NCBI RefSeq assembly: GCF_003034845.1
Contig: NZ_PZKC01000004.1
Span: forward strand, 248,001 to 312,000
DNA from: Pseudothauera lacus
GTDB lineage: Bacteria; Pseudomonadota; Gammaproteobacteria; Burkholderiales; Rhodocyclaceae
DNA: 64,000 nucleotides
Direction of reading: 5' to 3'
Below the pieces are notes generated by a model. The model searched no databases, was not told the DNA's origin, and saw only the letters and a program-made list of their open reading frames with translations. Below, one piece after another: positions 8,545-17,026 of this stretch. Position 1 is the first letter of the stretch; each line of letters begins with the position of its first letter. The position numbers and the translations under genes were made by a program.

Positions 8545-9378
8545 ATGCCCGTCGACCACTACGAGAACTTCCCCGTCGCTTCCCTGCTCCTGCCCGCGCA
8601 CCTGCGTGAGCCGGTGGAAGCCATCTACGCCTTCGCGCGCGGTGCCGACGACATCGCCGACGAAGGCACGGCCGGCAGCGCCGAACGCCTCGCCGGGCTC
8701 GCCGCCTACCGTGCCGGACTCGACGCCATCGCCGCCGGCCAGCCCTGTGCCGACCCCGCCCTGGCGCCGATGTTCGCCCGCCTGGCGCGCACCATCGACC
8801 GCCACCGCCTCCCCCTGCAGCCCTTCCACGACCTCCTCGACGCCTTCGCCCAGGACGTGGTCAAGACGCGCTACGCCGACTTCGCCGAACTCACCGATTA
8901 CTGCCGGCGCTCGGCCAACCCGGTCGGCCGCCTGCTGCTGCATCTCTATGATGCCGCGGACGAACACCGCCTCGCCCTCTCCGACCGCATCTGCACCAGC
9001 CTGCAACTGATCAACTTCTGGCAGGATGTCGGTATCGACCGCGCCAAGGGGCGCATCTACCTCCCCGCCGAAGACATGGCGCGCTTCGGCGTCAGTGCCG
9101 GGCAGGTGCTTGCCGGCACCGTGGATGCCGCCTGGCGTGCGCTGATCGACTTCGAGGTGCAACGCGCCCGCGCGATGATGTGCGCCGGCGCCCCGCTGGC
9201 CCTGCAACTGCGCGGGCGCATCGGCTGGGAGCTGCGTCTGATGGTGCTCGGCGGCCTGCGCATCCTCGAAGGCATCGAACGTGCCGGCGGCGACGTCTTC
9301 CGCCGCCGCCCCACCCTTGGCCGTGGCGACTGGCCGGTACTCGCCTGGCGCGCCCTGAACTACCGCAGACACACATGA
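8545..9378 (+). CDS. hpnC: Presqualene diphosphate-forming/converting enzyme HpnC
   Basis: A 277-aa trans-isoprenyl diphosphate synthase of the squalene/phytoene synthase family. The first aspartate-rich motif is DDIAD at 35-39 and the second is DVGID at 161-165, following LINFWQ. In the known three-enzyme bacterial route, HpnD makes presqualene diphosphate from two farnesyl diphosphates, HpnC converts it to hydroxysqualene, and HpnE reduces that to squalene for hopanoids. The three genes are consecutive here. The ATG at 8545 starts at the conserved N-terminus (DHYENFPVAS); the longer open frame to 8458 adds 29 residues unlike the family. The stop overlaps the hpnD start (ATGA). Confidence 0.93.
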   Translation: MPVDHYENFPVASLLLPAHLREPVEAIYAFARGADDIADEGTAGSAERLAGLAAYRAGLDAIAAGQPCADPALAPMFARLARTIDRHRLPLQPFHDLLDAFAQDVVKTRYADFAELTDYCRRSANPVGRLLLHLYDAADEHRLALSDRICTSLQLINFWQDVGIDRAKGRIYLPAEDMARFGVSAGQVLAGTVDAAWRALIDFEVQRARAMMCAGAPLALQLRGRIGWELRLMVLGGLRILEGIERAGGDVFRRRPTLGRGDWPVLAWRALNYRRHT

Positions 9379-10208
9379 ATCCGCACGCCTACTGTCAGGA
9401 CAAGGCCGCCAGCAGCGGCTCCAGCTTCTACTACAGCTTTCTCTTCCTGCCCGCCGAGCGCCGCCAGGCGATCACCGCGCTGTACGCCTTCTGCCGCGAG
9501 GTCGACGACGTCGTCGACGAATGCCACGACCTTTCCCTGGCGCAGACCAAGCTCGAATGGTGGCGCCAGGAGGTGGCGCGCGTCTTCGACGGCACCCCCA
9601 CCCATCCGGTGGGCCTGGCCCTGCAGGAGGTGATCCGCCGTTTCGACCTGCCGCGCGAGCAGTTGCTGGAGATCATCGACGGCATGGCGATGGATCTGCA
9701 GCAGACGCGCTATCTCGACTTCAAGGGCCTGCAGCTGTACTGCTACCGCGTCGCCAGCGTGGTCGGCCTGCTGGCCGCAGAGATCTTCGGCTACAGCGAT
9801 CGCGCCACGCTGAAGTACGCCCATGATCTGGGCATGGCCTTCCAGCTCACCAACATCATCCGCGACGTCGGCGAGGACGCCCGTCGCGGGCGCATCTACC
9901 TGCCCATCGAAGACCTGCAGCGTTTCGAGGTCCCCGCTGCGGACATCCTCGAAGCCCGCTACAGCGAGCGCTTCCGCGCCCTGATGGCCTTTCAGGCCGA
10001 ACGCGCGCAGCAGTTCTACGAGCAGGCCTTTGCCCATCTGCCCGCCGCCGACCGCAAGGCCCAGCGCCCCGGCCTGGTGATGGCGGCAATCTATCGCACC
10101 CTGCTCGACGAGATTGCCCGCGACGGCTTCCTCGTCCTCGACCGCCGCACCTCGCTGACGCCACTGCGCAAGCTCTGGCTGGCCTGGCGGACCTGGATCA
10201 AGGGCTGA
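9375..10208 (+). CDS. hpnD: Presqualene diphosphate synthase HpnD
   Basis: A 277-aa squalene/phytoene synthase family enzyme, paralogous to the preceding gene. Motifs are SSFYYSF near the N-terminus, DDVVD at 44-48, and DVGED at 164-168 in NIIRDVGEDARRGR. It condenses two farnesyl diphosphates to presqualene diphosphate in the cytoplasm or at the membrane. The ATG overlaps the hpnC stop by four bases, and hpnE starts five bases after its stop, so the three genes form one transcription and translation unit. Confidence 0.93.
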   Translation: MNPHAYCQDKAASSGSSFYYSFLFLPAERRQAITALYAFCREVDDVVDECHDLSLAQTKLEWWRQEVARVFDGTPTHPVGLALQEVIRRFDLPREQLLEIIDGMAMDLQQTRYLDFKGLQLYCYRVASVVGLLAAEIFGYSDRATLKYAHDLGMAFQLTNIIRDVGEDARRGRIYLPIEDLQRFEVPAADILEARYSERFRALMAFQAERAQQFYEQAFAHLPAADRKAQRPGLVMAAIYRTLLDEIARDGFLVLDRRTSLTPLRKLWLAWRTWIKG

Positions 10209-10213
10209 ACGCC

Positions 10214-11524
10214 GTGCTGCACCAGGTCGCCATCATCGGTGCCGGCTATGCAGGCCTCGCCTGCGCCGTCGAGCTCGCGCGCCGGGGCGTGCAGGTTACC
10301 GTCTTCGAGCGCTCCCACACCCTCGGCGGGCGCGCCCGGGTGGTTGCCAAGGACGGCTGGCGAGTCGACAACGGCCAGCACATCCTGCTCGGCGCGTATA
10401 CCGAACTGACCCGCCTGCTGCGCCTCACCGGGGTCTCCCCGAAGACCCTCCAGCACCTCCCACTGCTGCTCCACAACCCCGGCCATCTCCACCTCCAGGC
10501 CGCGCCGCTGCCCGCTCCCCTGCATCTGGCCGTCGGCCTGCTGCGCGCCCGCGGCCTGCGCTGGGCAGACCGCCTGGCGATGCTGCGCTTCATGCATGCG
10601 CTGCGCCACGGCGGCTGGCGCGCAGACCCCGCGCAGACGGTAGCCGGCCTGTTGCGCGCACAACGCCAGAGCGAAGCCCTGCAGAAGCTGATCTGGGAGC
10701 CGCTGTGCGTGGCGGCCCTCAACACCCCGCTCGCCGAAGCCTCCGCGCAGATCTTCGTGAACGTCCTGCGCGACAGCCTGGGCGCCGATGCCAGCGCCAG
10801 CGAAGTGCTGATCCCGCGCGTCGATCTCTCCGAACTCTTCCCGGTCCCCGCCGCGCGCTATCTCGCCGTACGCCGCGGCAAGCTGCGCACCGGCAACGCC
10901 ATCGACGCCATCCGCCGCGAAGGCCGGCGTTTCTTTCTCGACGGCGACCCCGGGCGCGCCGGCTACGACCAGCTGGTGATCGCCACCGCCCCCCACCACG
11001 CAGCCCCCCTCCTTGCCAGCGCCGGCCACTGCGAGCGCCTTGCCGCACAGATCGACGCCCTCCCCAGCGAACCCATCGCCACTGTCTATCTCGCCCTCGG
11101 CGACGGCGTGCGCCTGCCTCACCCGATGATCGGCGTCAGCGGTGGCCCTGCCCAGTGGGTTTTCGACCGCGCGCAGTTCGGCGGCCGCAACGGTCTGCTC
11201 GCCGCGGTGATCAGCGCTCGCGGCGCCCATGAAGCACTGGGCCGCGATGAACTGGTGCTGGCGGTGCACAAACAGCTTGAAGAAGTGCTCGGGCGCCGCC
11301 TGCCGACGCCCGAGTGGTCGCAGGTCATCACCGAGAAACGCGCCACCTTCGCCTGCCGCCCCGGCCTGCTGCGGCCATCCGGCGGACGCACGCCGCTGCC
11401 CGGACTGTGGCTGGCCGGCGACTATACCGACTCCGACTACCCCGCCACGCTGGAGGCGGCAGTCCGTTCGGGAGTCTCCTGCGCGGCACACATCCTGCGC
11501 CACGCGGGCCAGACCCGGGACTGA
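10214..11524 (+). CDS. hpnE: Hydroxysqualene dehydroxylase HpnE
   Basis: A 436-aa FAD-dependent amine-oxidase/phytoene-desaturase-type protein. The dinucleotide motif GAGYAGLACAVELARRG sits at residues 9-25 and is followed by the acidic VTVFE strand end. The C-terminus has LWLAGDYTDSDYPATLEAAV, the FAD-contacting segment of this family. Directly after hpnC and hpnD it is best read as the enzyme completing squalene formation rather than a carotenoid desaturase. The start is GTG (GTG CTG CAC CAG), the only codon that keeps the beta-alpha-beta FAD fold intact. A squalene-hopene cyclase gene is not in the window. Confidence 0.9.
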   Translation: MLHQVAIIGAGYAGLACAVELARRGVQVTVFERSHTLGGRARVVAKDGWRVDNGQHILLGAYTELTRLLRLTGVSPKTLQHLPLLLHNPGHLHLQAAPLPAPLHLAVGLLRARGLRWADRLAMLRFMHALRHGGWRADPAQTVAGLLRAQRQSEALQKLIWEPLCVAALNTPLAEASAQIFVNVLRDSLGADASASEVLIPRVDLSELFPVPAARYLAVRRGKLRTGNAIDAIRREGRRFFLDGDPGRAGYDQLVIATAPHHAAPLLASAGHCERLAAQIDALPSEPIATVYLALGDGVRLPHPMIGVSGGPAQWVFDRAQFGGRNGLLAAVISARGAHEALGRDELVLAVHKQLEEVLGRRLPTPEWSQVITEKRATFACRPGLLRPSGGRTPLPGLWLAGDYTDSDYPATLEAAVRSGVSCAAHILRHAGQTRD

Positions 11525-11537
11525 ACGAACCCGGCCC

Positions 11538-12035
11538 TCAGCCCCAGCGCAGCGCCGACTTGGGCGGCTCGATGTGCGGCACCCCGGCGCGGAAGGCGGT
11601 CAGCATGCGGCGCAGCACCTCCGCATCCTCCTCGTTGAAGCCGCGCTTGAAATCGGTCAGCACCAGGCGCGAACGGGTCAGCCAGTTGCCCGGCGCATCG
11701 TCCAGCGCACACCACGCCGCGCTGGCGACGTCGGCTTCGTGCTGACCCAGCCACAGCATCGCCTCGCGTTCGCGCAGGCCGTGCAGTTCGGTGCCCTTCT
11801 TGGGAATCACGTGCGGCGTCGCCCCCACCACGCGCGGACGGATGTCCTCGGCGAAGCGTGCCACCAGTTTGGAGAGCGAGAACAGCATGCGCCAGTCGGA
11901 GGCGATGACGATGCGCACCTCGTCGAACTCACGCACCACGCTCTCGATCAGGGGCAGGCAACGGAAATCCTCCACCTCGCCCCAAGGGTGGGTGACGCCG
12001 TCGAAGTCCATGAAAACATAAGCGTTCTTGCTCAT
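11538..12035 (-). CDS. Small HAD-fold protein (HAD_SAK-like)
   Basis: A 165-aa stand-alone HAD-superfamily protein. Motif I is DFDGV at residues 10-14 (nucleophile D10, acid D12), motif II the serine in IASDW at 46, a lysine pair lies at 79-80, and the acidic motif IV is ALDDAP near 112-113. The pattern resembles the HAD domain found in 'Swiss Army Knife' RNA-repair proteins, but here it is not fused to a kinase or ligase. The substrate is unknown. It is convergent with hpnE and divergent from fabI. The start at MSKNAYVF is preferred over an upstream ATG at 12128 whose extra residues look like noncoding translation. Confidence 0.7.
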   Translation of the reverse strand: MSKNAYVFMDFDGVTHPWGEVEDFRCLPLIESVVREFDEVRIVIASDWRMLFSLSKLVARFAEDIRPRVVGATPHVIPKKGTELHGLREREAMLWLGQHEADVASAAWCALDDAPGNWLTRSRLVLTDFKRGFNEEDAEVLRRMLTAFRAGVPHIEPPKSALRWG

Positions 12036-12072
12036 CTTGCGCTCTGAAGGGGGCGGCTTGAAGCCGCCTGTT

Positions 12073-12100
12073 TTGCCAATGCTGCAATGCAGAATATACT
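12073..12100 (+). promoter_or_regulatory. Candidate sigma70 promoter for fabI
   Basis: TTGCCA at 12073-12078 and TATACT at 12095-12100 are separated by 16 bases, 115 bases before the fabI ATG. The TATACT lies in an AT-rich patch that contrasts with the surrounding high-GC DNA. Confidence 0.5.
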
Positions 12101-12214
12101 CTAATCGTTCGCATGAACAGCAACGCAAGTCACGCCCGGGCGCATTTCCCGGCCCTGTAACCCGCGTGTGCTTTCATTCGCCCCGCAAGCCCCTCAACCG
12201 CCTCTGGAGTCCGC

Positions 12215-12994
12215 ATGACCCCGATCATCAACATGGAAGGCAAAGTCGGTCTGATCACCGGCATCGCCAACGAAAAGTCGATCTCCACCGGCGTCGCCGA
12301 AGCGTGTGCCCAGGCAGGCGCAAAGCTGGTGATCACCTACCAGAACGACAAGACGCGCGCCTTCATCGAACCGATCATCCAGCGTCTCGGCGTCGAGGAC
12401 GTCTATCTGCTCGACGTCACCCGCCCGGAGACCATGAGCGATGTCTTCGCCCGCATCGAGGAACGCCATGGCAAGCTCGACTTCGCCATCCACAGCATGG
12501 CCTTCGCCAAGCGCGACGACCTCCACGGCCGCGTGGTCGACACCTCGCCTGACGGTTTCGCACTGGCCATGGACGTCTCCACCCACTCCTTCGTGCGTCT
12601 GGCCAAGCACGCCGAGCCCCTGCTGGTGAAGGCCGGCGGCGGCTCGCTGGTGACCATGACCTACCTCGGCTCCGAGAAGGTCATCCCCAACTACGGCGTG
12701 ATGGGCCTGTGCAAGGCCGCGCTGGAGGCCGCAACGCGCTATCTGGCCGCCGAACTGGGCGAGAAGAACATCCGCGTCAATGCCGTCTCCCCTGGCCCGC
12801 TGATGACCCGCGCGGCCTCCGGCATCGCCGGCTTCGACGGCCTCATGGCCGCCGCAGTGGAGCGCGCGCCGATGCACAGCCTGGTGACGCCGGAGGACAT
12901 CGGCGCGCTGACCGCCTTCCTGGTTTCCGATGCCGGACGCCTGATCAGCGGCGGCGTGCACTTCGTTGACGCCGGCTACAACATCATGGGCTGA
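12215..12994 (+). CDS. fabI: Enoyl-[acyl-carrier-protein] reductase (NADH) FabI
   Basis: A 259-aa short-chain dehydrogenase-fold enzyme catalysing the last reduction of each fatty-acid elongation cycle. The nucleotide-binding segment is GIANEKSI at residues 16-23, distinctive for FabI. The active-site pattern is Tyr150, then Tyr160 and Lys167 with six residues between, as in the FabI Y-x6-K arrangement. The C-terminal GGVHFVDAGYNIMG is also typical. GGAG five bases before the ATG supports the start. The next gene follows closely and may be co-transcribed. Confidence 0.96.
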   Translation: MTPIINMEGKVGLITGIANEKSISTGVAEACAQAGAKLVITYQNDKTRAFIEPIIQRLGVEDVYLLDVTRPETMSDVFARIEERHGKLDFAIHSMAFAKRDDLHGRVVDTSPDGFALAMDVSTHSFVRLAKHAEPLLVKAGGGSLVTMTYLGSEKVIPNYGVMGLCKAALEAATRYLAAELGEKNIRVNAVSPGPLMTRAASGIAGFDGLMAAAVERAPMHSLVTPEDIGALTAFLVSDAGRLISGGVHFVDAGYNIMG

Positions 12995-13012
12995 GTGCGG
13001 AGCAGCGCCGCG

Positions 13013-13609
13013 ATGATCGACCTTGCCGAAGCCCGCGCCCGCCTGGGCCGGGAACAGCTGATCCTGCCGGATCCTGTTCCCGAGCACCCGCTGCTGGCCG
13101 GCAAGCAGGAGATCGGTCGCGGCGAATACTCCATCGTCGTCGACAAGGGCGACGGCGAGCGGGTGTACAAGATCATCAGCTCGCCCGCCGACTATTTCCT
13201 GTACACCGCCGAGGACCGCCCGCGCGGCAAGCACTTCCCGCTGATCCACGCCGACCACGGCATCATCGGGCGCGCCTCCTCGGGCTACCCCTTCCACCTC
13301 ATCGAGATGGAGCGCCTGTATCCCCTGCAGGAACATACCGCCGCGGCCGATCTGGCCACGCGGCTGATGGAGTTCTACTGGTCGGCCTGCCAGCAATGGA
13401 ACCGGCTGGGCATGGACATGGGGCGCATCGCGCTCTATCACATGACCACCCATCCGCTCGATGTCGGTGACAGCCTGCAGCAGGCGCTCAAGGCGCTGTC
13501 GGACTTCGTCGAGGAGTATCAGGTGCTGCCCGACATCCTCAACGCCAACAACCTGATGATGCGCAAGGACGGCACACTGGTGTTCTCCGACCCGGTGTTC
13601 ATTGCCTGA
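13013..13609 (+). CDS. Protein-kinase-like fold protein of unknown function
   Basis: A 198-aa protein that I recognise only by fold-like features. GRGEYSIVV at 35-43 resembles a glycine-rich loop, followed by VYKI with Lys53 in the place of the ATP-binding lysine. DILNANNLMM at 174-183 looks like a catalytic loop (D174, N179) and VFSDPV at 190-195 like a metal-binding DFG-type strand with Asp193. It is shorter than canonical kinases and the HRD motif is altered. It starts about 18 bases after fabI, with GGAG ten bases before the ATG; a GTG at 12995 directly after the fabI stop would add six residues. Kinase activity is unproven. Confidence 0.65.
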   Translation: MIDLAEARARLGREQLILPDPVPEHPLLAGKQEIGRGEYSIVVDKGDGERVYKIISSPADYFLYTAEDRPRGKHFPLIHADHGIIGRASSGYPFHLIEMERLYPLQEHTAAADLATRLMEFYWSACQQWNRLGMDMGRIALYHMTTHPLDVGDSLQQALKALSDFVEEYQVLPDILNANNLMMRKDGTLVFSDPVFIA

Positions 13610-13618
13610 GCGCAGCGC

Positions 13619-13942
13619 TCAGTGCAAGGCCGCGCGGCGGTGCGCAGTGATATCCAGCATGGTGATCTCGCGCCCGAGCAGCATCACCGAACCGCGGTAG
13701 CGGTCGTTGCCGCTGCCTGAGTACTCAAACTCATAGACCCGCTGCAGGGCCATGTGGCCATGGTCGTTGCGCGCCAGGCGCAGGCTGCGGAAAGCCACCG
13801 TGTCGTCGAGCAATTGCACGCCCTCGCGCCGGCACGCCGCCTGCGCGCCGCGCACACCGGCCTCGCGCGCCTGCAGACTGTCGAACCACAGCCACACCAG
13901 CGCGCCCATGAGCAGCAGGGAGATGACTTCAAAGGCATTCAT
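13619..13942 (-). CDS. DUF3301 family membrane-anchored protein
   Basis: A 107-aa protein with one N-terminal membrane anchor (FEVISLLLMGALVWLWF, about 4-20). A conserved small domain follows, with the pattern QAREAG near 24-29, VQLLDDTVAF near 42-51 and a C-terminal YEFEYSGSGNDRYRG. This matches the DUF3301 family of small proteobacterial inner-membrane proteins, whose function is unknown. It is convergent with the kinase-like gene (nine bases apart). The next minus-strand gene to its left end is not part of the same strand run, so it is probably monocistronic. Confidence 0.7.
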   Translation of the reverse strand: MNAFEVISLLLMGALVWLWFDSLQAREAGVRGAQAACRREGVQLLDDTVAFRSLRLARNDHGHMALQRVYEFEYSGSGNDRYRGSVMLLGREITMLDITAHRRAALH

Positions 13943-13970
13943 GGGGGGATGATACAGCCCGCTCGTTACA

Positions 13971-15557
13971 TCAGGCAGGCAGCATCATGCCCCGGATCAT
14001 GAAGAACAGCATCGCCGCAATGGTCGCCGAAGCCGGCACGGTGATCACCCAGGCGGCGGCGATGCGCAGCAGTTGCGAGCGCTTCACCAGTTCGTGCTTG
14101 TACACCTTGCGCAAGCCCTTGCGCTCGCTCTTGGAGAGATTGAGCGGATCTTCCTGGAGCTTGGACTTGCGCTTCAGCTCGGCGAGCATCTCACCCTTCT
14201 GCTGCACCGAGGCCTTGGCGAAACGCGCCAGATAGGCATCCAGCGCAGCCTGATTGCCCTCCGGGTGGTGGGCCTTGATTTCCGCCACCATGCGGTCGTA
14301 GTTGCGTTTCAGGTATTCACGCAGGAAGCCGACACCGAACACACCGCCGACGGCGATGTGGGTGGAGCTCACCGGCAGGCCGAGCTGGCTGGCAACGATC
14401 ACCGTCAGCGTCGCTGCCATGGCGATACAGTAGGCGCGCATCTGGTCAAGCTCGGTGATCTCGCTGCCCACCGTGCGGATCAGCTTGGGGCCGTAGAGGG
14501 CCAGCCCGAGCGCTATGCCCAGCGCGCCGACCATCATCACCCACACCGGGATCGGCGCTGCCCGCCCGACCTCGCCACCGCCCTTGGTGACGATGTCGAC
14601 GATTGCCGCCAGCGGCCCCACGGCGTTGGCGACGTCGTTGGAGCCATGGGCAAAGCTGAGCAGGGCCGCGGCAAAGATCAGCGGCACGGTGAGCATCTGG
14701 TTGACGCTCTGCTTGGTGTTGGCGATCTGTCGCGAGCGGCGGTCCACGATGGGTTTGACAATCAGGTAGATCAACACCGCGAAGACCAGTCCGAGCAGCA
14801 TTGCACCGCCGAAGCTGACCTTCCACAGCTTGCTGATCCCCTTCAGCAGCAGGTAGGTGGCAAACGCCCAGGCCATCAGAGCCACCAGCAGCGGCACCAT
14901 CTTGCGCGCCGCGGCGACCATGTCGGCCTTGTAGGTGATGCTGTGCTTGATCAGGTAGAGAAAGCCGGCGGCAACCAGCCCGCCCATCAGCGGCGAAACC
15001 ACCCAGCTCATGGCGATCGAGCCCATCACCGGCCAGTTCACCACGTCGAAACCGCTGGCGGCGATGCCCGCGCCGAGCACTGCACCGACGATGGAGTGGG
15101 TAGTGGACACCGGTGCGCCCACCGCGGTGGCGATGTTCAGCCACAGCGCCCCGGCCAGCAGTGCCGCCAGCATCACCCACATGAAGGTGTCGGTATCGGG
15201 GATGCGCGCCGGATCGATGATGCCGCTGCGGATGGTGCTGACCACCTCACCGCCGGCAATCAGCGCCCCGGCCGCTTCGAAGATCGCCGCGATGACCAGC
15301 GCCCCGCCCAGCGTCAGGGCCTTCGAACCGACCGCCGGACCGACGTTGTTGGCAACGTCGTTGGCGCCGATGTTCATCGCCATGTAGCCACCGACCACGG
15401 CGGCGATGATCAGGATCAGGCTGGTCTGCCCGTCGCCGCGCATGGCGGCATACAACATCACCCCGACCAGGAAGATGAGCCCCATGCCCAGCCGGAAAAG
15501 CTCCGAACGCCCCTTCTGGGTGGCCCGCTCGATCTCGTTGATGTGCTGAAATTCCAC
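13971..15557 (-). CDS. PiT-family inorganic phosphate transporter
   Basis: A 528-aa inner-membrane carrier of the PiT family (H+ or Na+/phosphate symport). The two inverted PiT signature repeats are present: GANDVANNVGPAVGSK in the first half and HGSNDVANAVGPLAAI in the second. About ten to twelve membrane segments are visible, with a charged cytoplasmic loop around 430-490 (LAELKRKSKLQEDP region) before the last helix. The start is a GTG at 15557 opening MEFQHINEIER; an internal Met at residue 25 is possible but would trim the charged N-terminus. No PhoU-like partner gene is adjacent, unlike many PiT loci. Confidence 0.9.
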   Translation of the reverse strand: MEFQHINEIERATQKGRSELFRLGMGLIFLVGVMLYAAMRGDGQTSLILIIAAVVGGYMAMNIGANDVANNVGPAVGSKALTLGGALVIAAIFEAAGALIAGGEVVSTIRSGIIDPARIPDTDTFMWVMLAALLAGALWLNIATAVGAPVSTTHSIVGAVLGAGIAASGFDVVNWPVMGSIAMSWVVSPLMGGLVAAGFLYLIKHSITYKADMVAAARKMVPLLVALMAWAFATYLLLKGISKLWKVSFGGAMLLGLVFAVLIYLIVKPIVDRRSRQIANTKQSVNQMLTVPLIFAAALLSFAHGSNDVANAVGPLAAIVDIVTKGGGEVGRAAPIPVWVMMVGALGIALGLALYGPKLIRTVGSEITELDQMRAYCIAMAATLTVIVASQLGLPVSSTHIAVGGVFGVGFLREYLKRNYDRMVAEIKAHHPEGNQAALDAYLARFAKASVQQKGEMLAELKRKSKLQEDPLNLSKSERKGLRKVYKHELVKRSQLLRIAAAWVITVPASATIAAMLFFMIRGMMLPA

Positions 15558-15629
15558 ACGCGCACTCGCTGTTTGACGAAGCGCGTATTGTTTCAGAAAT
15601 ATACGTTTAACCCAACTGAAACACTTCTT

Positions 15630-15989
15630 TCACAAGCGGTCGTACTTGGCCGCCCGTCCGCGCGCTGCCTCTACCGGGTAGCGCTCGGCGTTGAGCGCCA
15701 GCTTGCGCCGTGCGGCGGCCGCCAGGTCGACCTCCAGCACATCGGCGAGACGCACCAGGTAGAGCAGCACATCGGCCAGTTCGAGGGCCACTTCCGCACG
15801 CACCTCGGCCGGCAGCGCGGCGGACTGCTCGGCGGTCAGCCACTGGAAGTGCTCCAGCACCTCGCCGCATTCGCCGGCCATCGCCATGGCGAGATTCTTG
15901 GGGGTGTGAAAGGGCTGCCAGTCACGCTCGGCGGCAAACGCGCGCAAGGCCTCGCGCAGCGCGATCAGGGGGTCGTCGGCGGGCGTCAT
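15630..15989 (-). CDS. MazG-like nucleotide pyrophosphohydrolase
   Basis: A 119-aa all-alpha NTP pyrophosphatase resembling the RS21-C6/dCTPase branch of the MazG superfamily. Metal ligands appear as E40-x2-E43 in AGECGEVLEH and E70-x2-D73 in ELADVLLYLVRLAD, with the usual FHTPKNLAM segment before them. Such enzymes hydrolyse non-canonical or excess dNTPs to monophosphates. The ATG overlaps the stop of the rlmJ gene upstream on the same strand (ATGA), so the two are coupled. Substrate preference cannot be read from sequence. Confidence 0.82.
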   Translation of the reverse strand: MTPADDPLIALREALRAFAAERDWQPFHTPKNLAMAMAGECGEVLEHFQWLTAEQSAALPAEVRAEVALELADVLLYLVRLADVLEVDLAAAARRKLALNAERYPVEAARGRAAKYDRL

Positions 15990-16831
15990 GCGATGTGGTG
16001 CTCGAGATCGAAACCGGCGCTGCCGTCCTCGCCCAACTCACGCACCAGCCACGGCATCACCCGCTCCAGGCGCTCGGGCAGCACCCACGGCGGGTTGATC
16101 ACGAACATGCCGCTGCCGAACATGCCGAAACCGTCGCGCGCCGGCGCCTTCACCACCAGACGCACATCCAGCCAGCTCTCCGCTCCCAGTTCGGCCAGGC
16201 GCTCGGGCAACTGGCGTGCCTCGCTGCGCGCCAGCAGCGGATACCACAACGCGTAACAGCCCGACGGAAAGCGCTTCAGGGCGTCGCGCAGGCAATCGAC
16301 CACGCGGCGGTAGTCATCCTTGACCTCATACGGCGGGTCGATCAGCACCACCGCGCGCCGGCTCGGCGGCGGCAGCAGCCCGCGCAAGGCATTGAAACCG
16401 TCGGCGCGCTTGACGGTAACCCGCGCCTGCTCGGCGGCAAAGGTGTTCTGCAGCAGTTCGACGTCGGCCGGATGCAGCTCGAACAGGCGCATGCGGTCCT
16501 GCGCGCGCAGGCGGGTCATCGCCAGCGCCGGCGAGCCGGGGTAGAAGTTCAACCGCCCGTGCGGATTGAACTGGCGCACCGCGTCAACATAGGGACCCAG
16601 GTCGGCGGGCAGCTCCGCCCTGTTCCACAGGCGCGTCATCCCGCCCAGGTGCTCCGCGTTGCGCCCCGCCTGCTCACCGTTCAGGGCATAGCAGCCGGCC
16701 CCGGCGTGGGTGTCGATGTAGGTCCACGGCTTGTCCTTGCGGTTGTAGTAGTCGAGCAGTTCGACGAGCAGGAAGTGCTTGAGCACGTCGGCGTGATTGC
16801 CGGCGTGGAAGGCGTGACGGTAACTGAGCAT
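15986..16831 (-). CDS. rlmJ: 23S rRNA (adenine2030-N6)-methyltransferase RlmJ
   Basis: A 281-aa class I methyltransferase. The RlmJ N-terminus MLSYRHAFHAGNHADVLKH is intact, with the SAM-binding DTHAGAG at 40-46 and the catalytic N6-adenine motif DPPYE at 165-169. The C-terminal GMFGSGMFVINPPW matches family members. It methylates A2030 of 23S rRNA in E. coli. The start at 16831 coincides with the conserved N-terminus; the open frame continues far upstream without meaning. It is divergent from the gamma-carbonic anhydrase gene. Confidence 0.93.
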   Translation of the reverse strand: MLSYRHAFHAGNHADVLKHFLLVELLDYYNRKDKPWTYIDTHAGAGCYALNGEQAGRNAEHLGGMTRLWNRAELPADLGPYVDAVRQFNPHGRLNFYPGSPALAMTRLRAQDRMRLFELHPADVELLQNTFAAEQARVTVKRADGFNALRGLLPPPSRRAVVLIDPPYEVKDDYRRVVDCLRDALKRFPSGCYALWYPLLARSEARQLPERLAELGAESWLDVRLVVKAPARDGFGMFGSGMFVINPPWVLPERLERVMPWLVRELGEDGSAGFDLEHHIA

Positions 16832-16940
16832 GAGCGGTACTGCGCGACGGGACGGGGCGATCGGAGGGCAGAGCTTAGCACCGCACCCGGCACGGCACGG
16901 AAGTGTTTGATGCAACTGCGGCTTTTGACGTAACGGAAAG

Positions 16941-16969
16941 TTTCCATGCAGCGCAGCAATTGCTATGAT
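16941..16969 (+). promoter_or_regulatory. Candidate promoter for the gamma-carbonic anhydrase-like gene
   Basis: TTTCCA at 16941-16946 and TATGAT at 16964-16969 are 17 bases apart. TGC directly before TATGAT makes an extended -10. The start codon lies 57 bases downstream. Confidence 0.5.
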
Positions 16970-17026
16970 TGCGCCCCTTCCGTCGGCGCGAGCCGGCCAC
17001 ACAAAACAAGACAGAGAGACCTCCGC

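Noticed and set aside
14073-16256. 727-aa plus-strand frame
   Set aside because: Antisense shadow of the PiT, MazG-like and rlmJ genes, with no domain.
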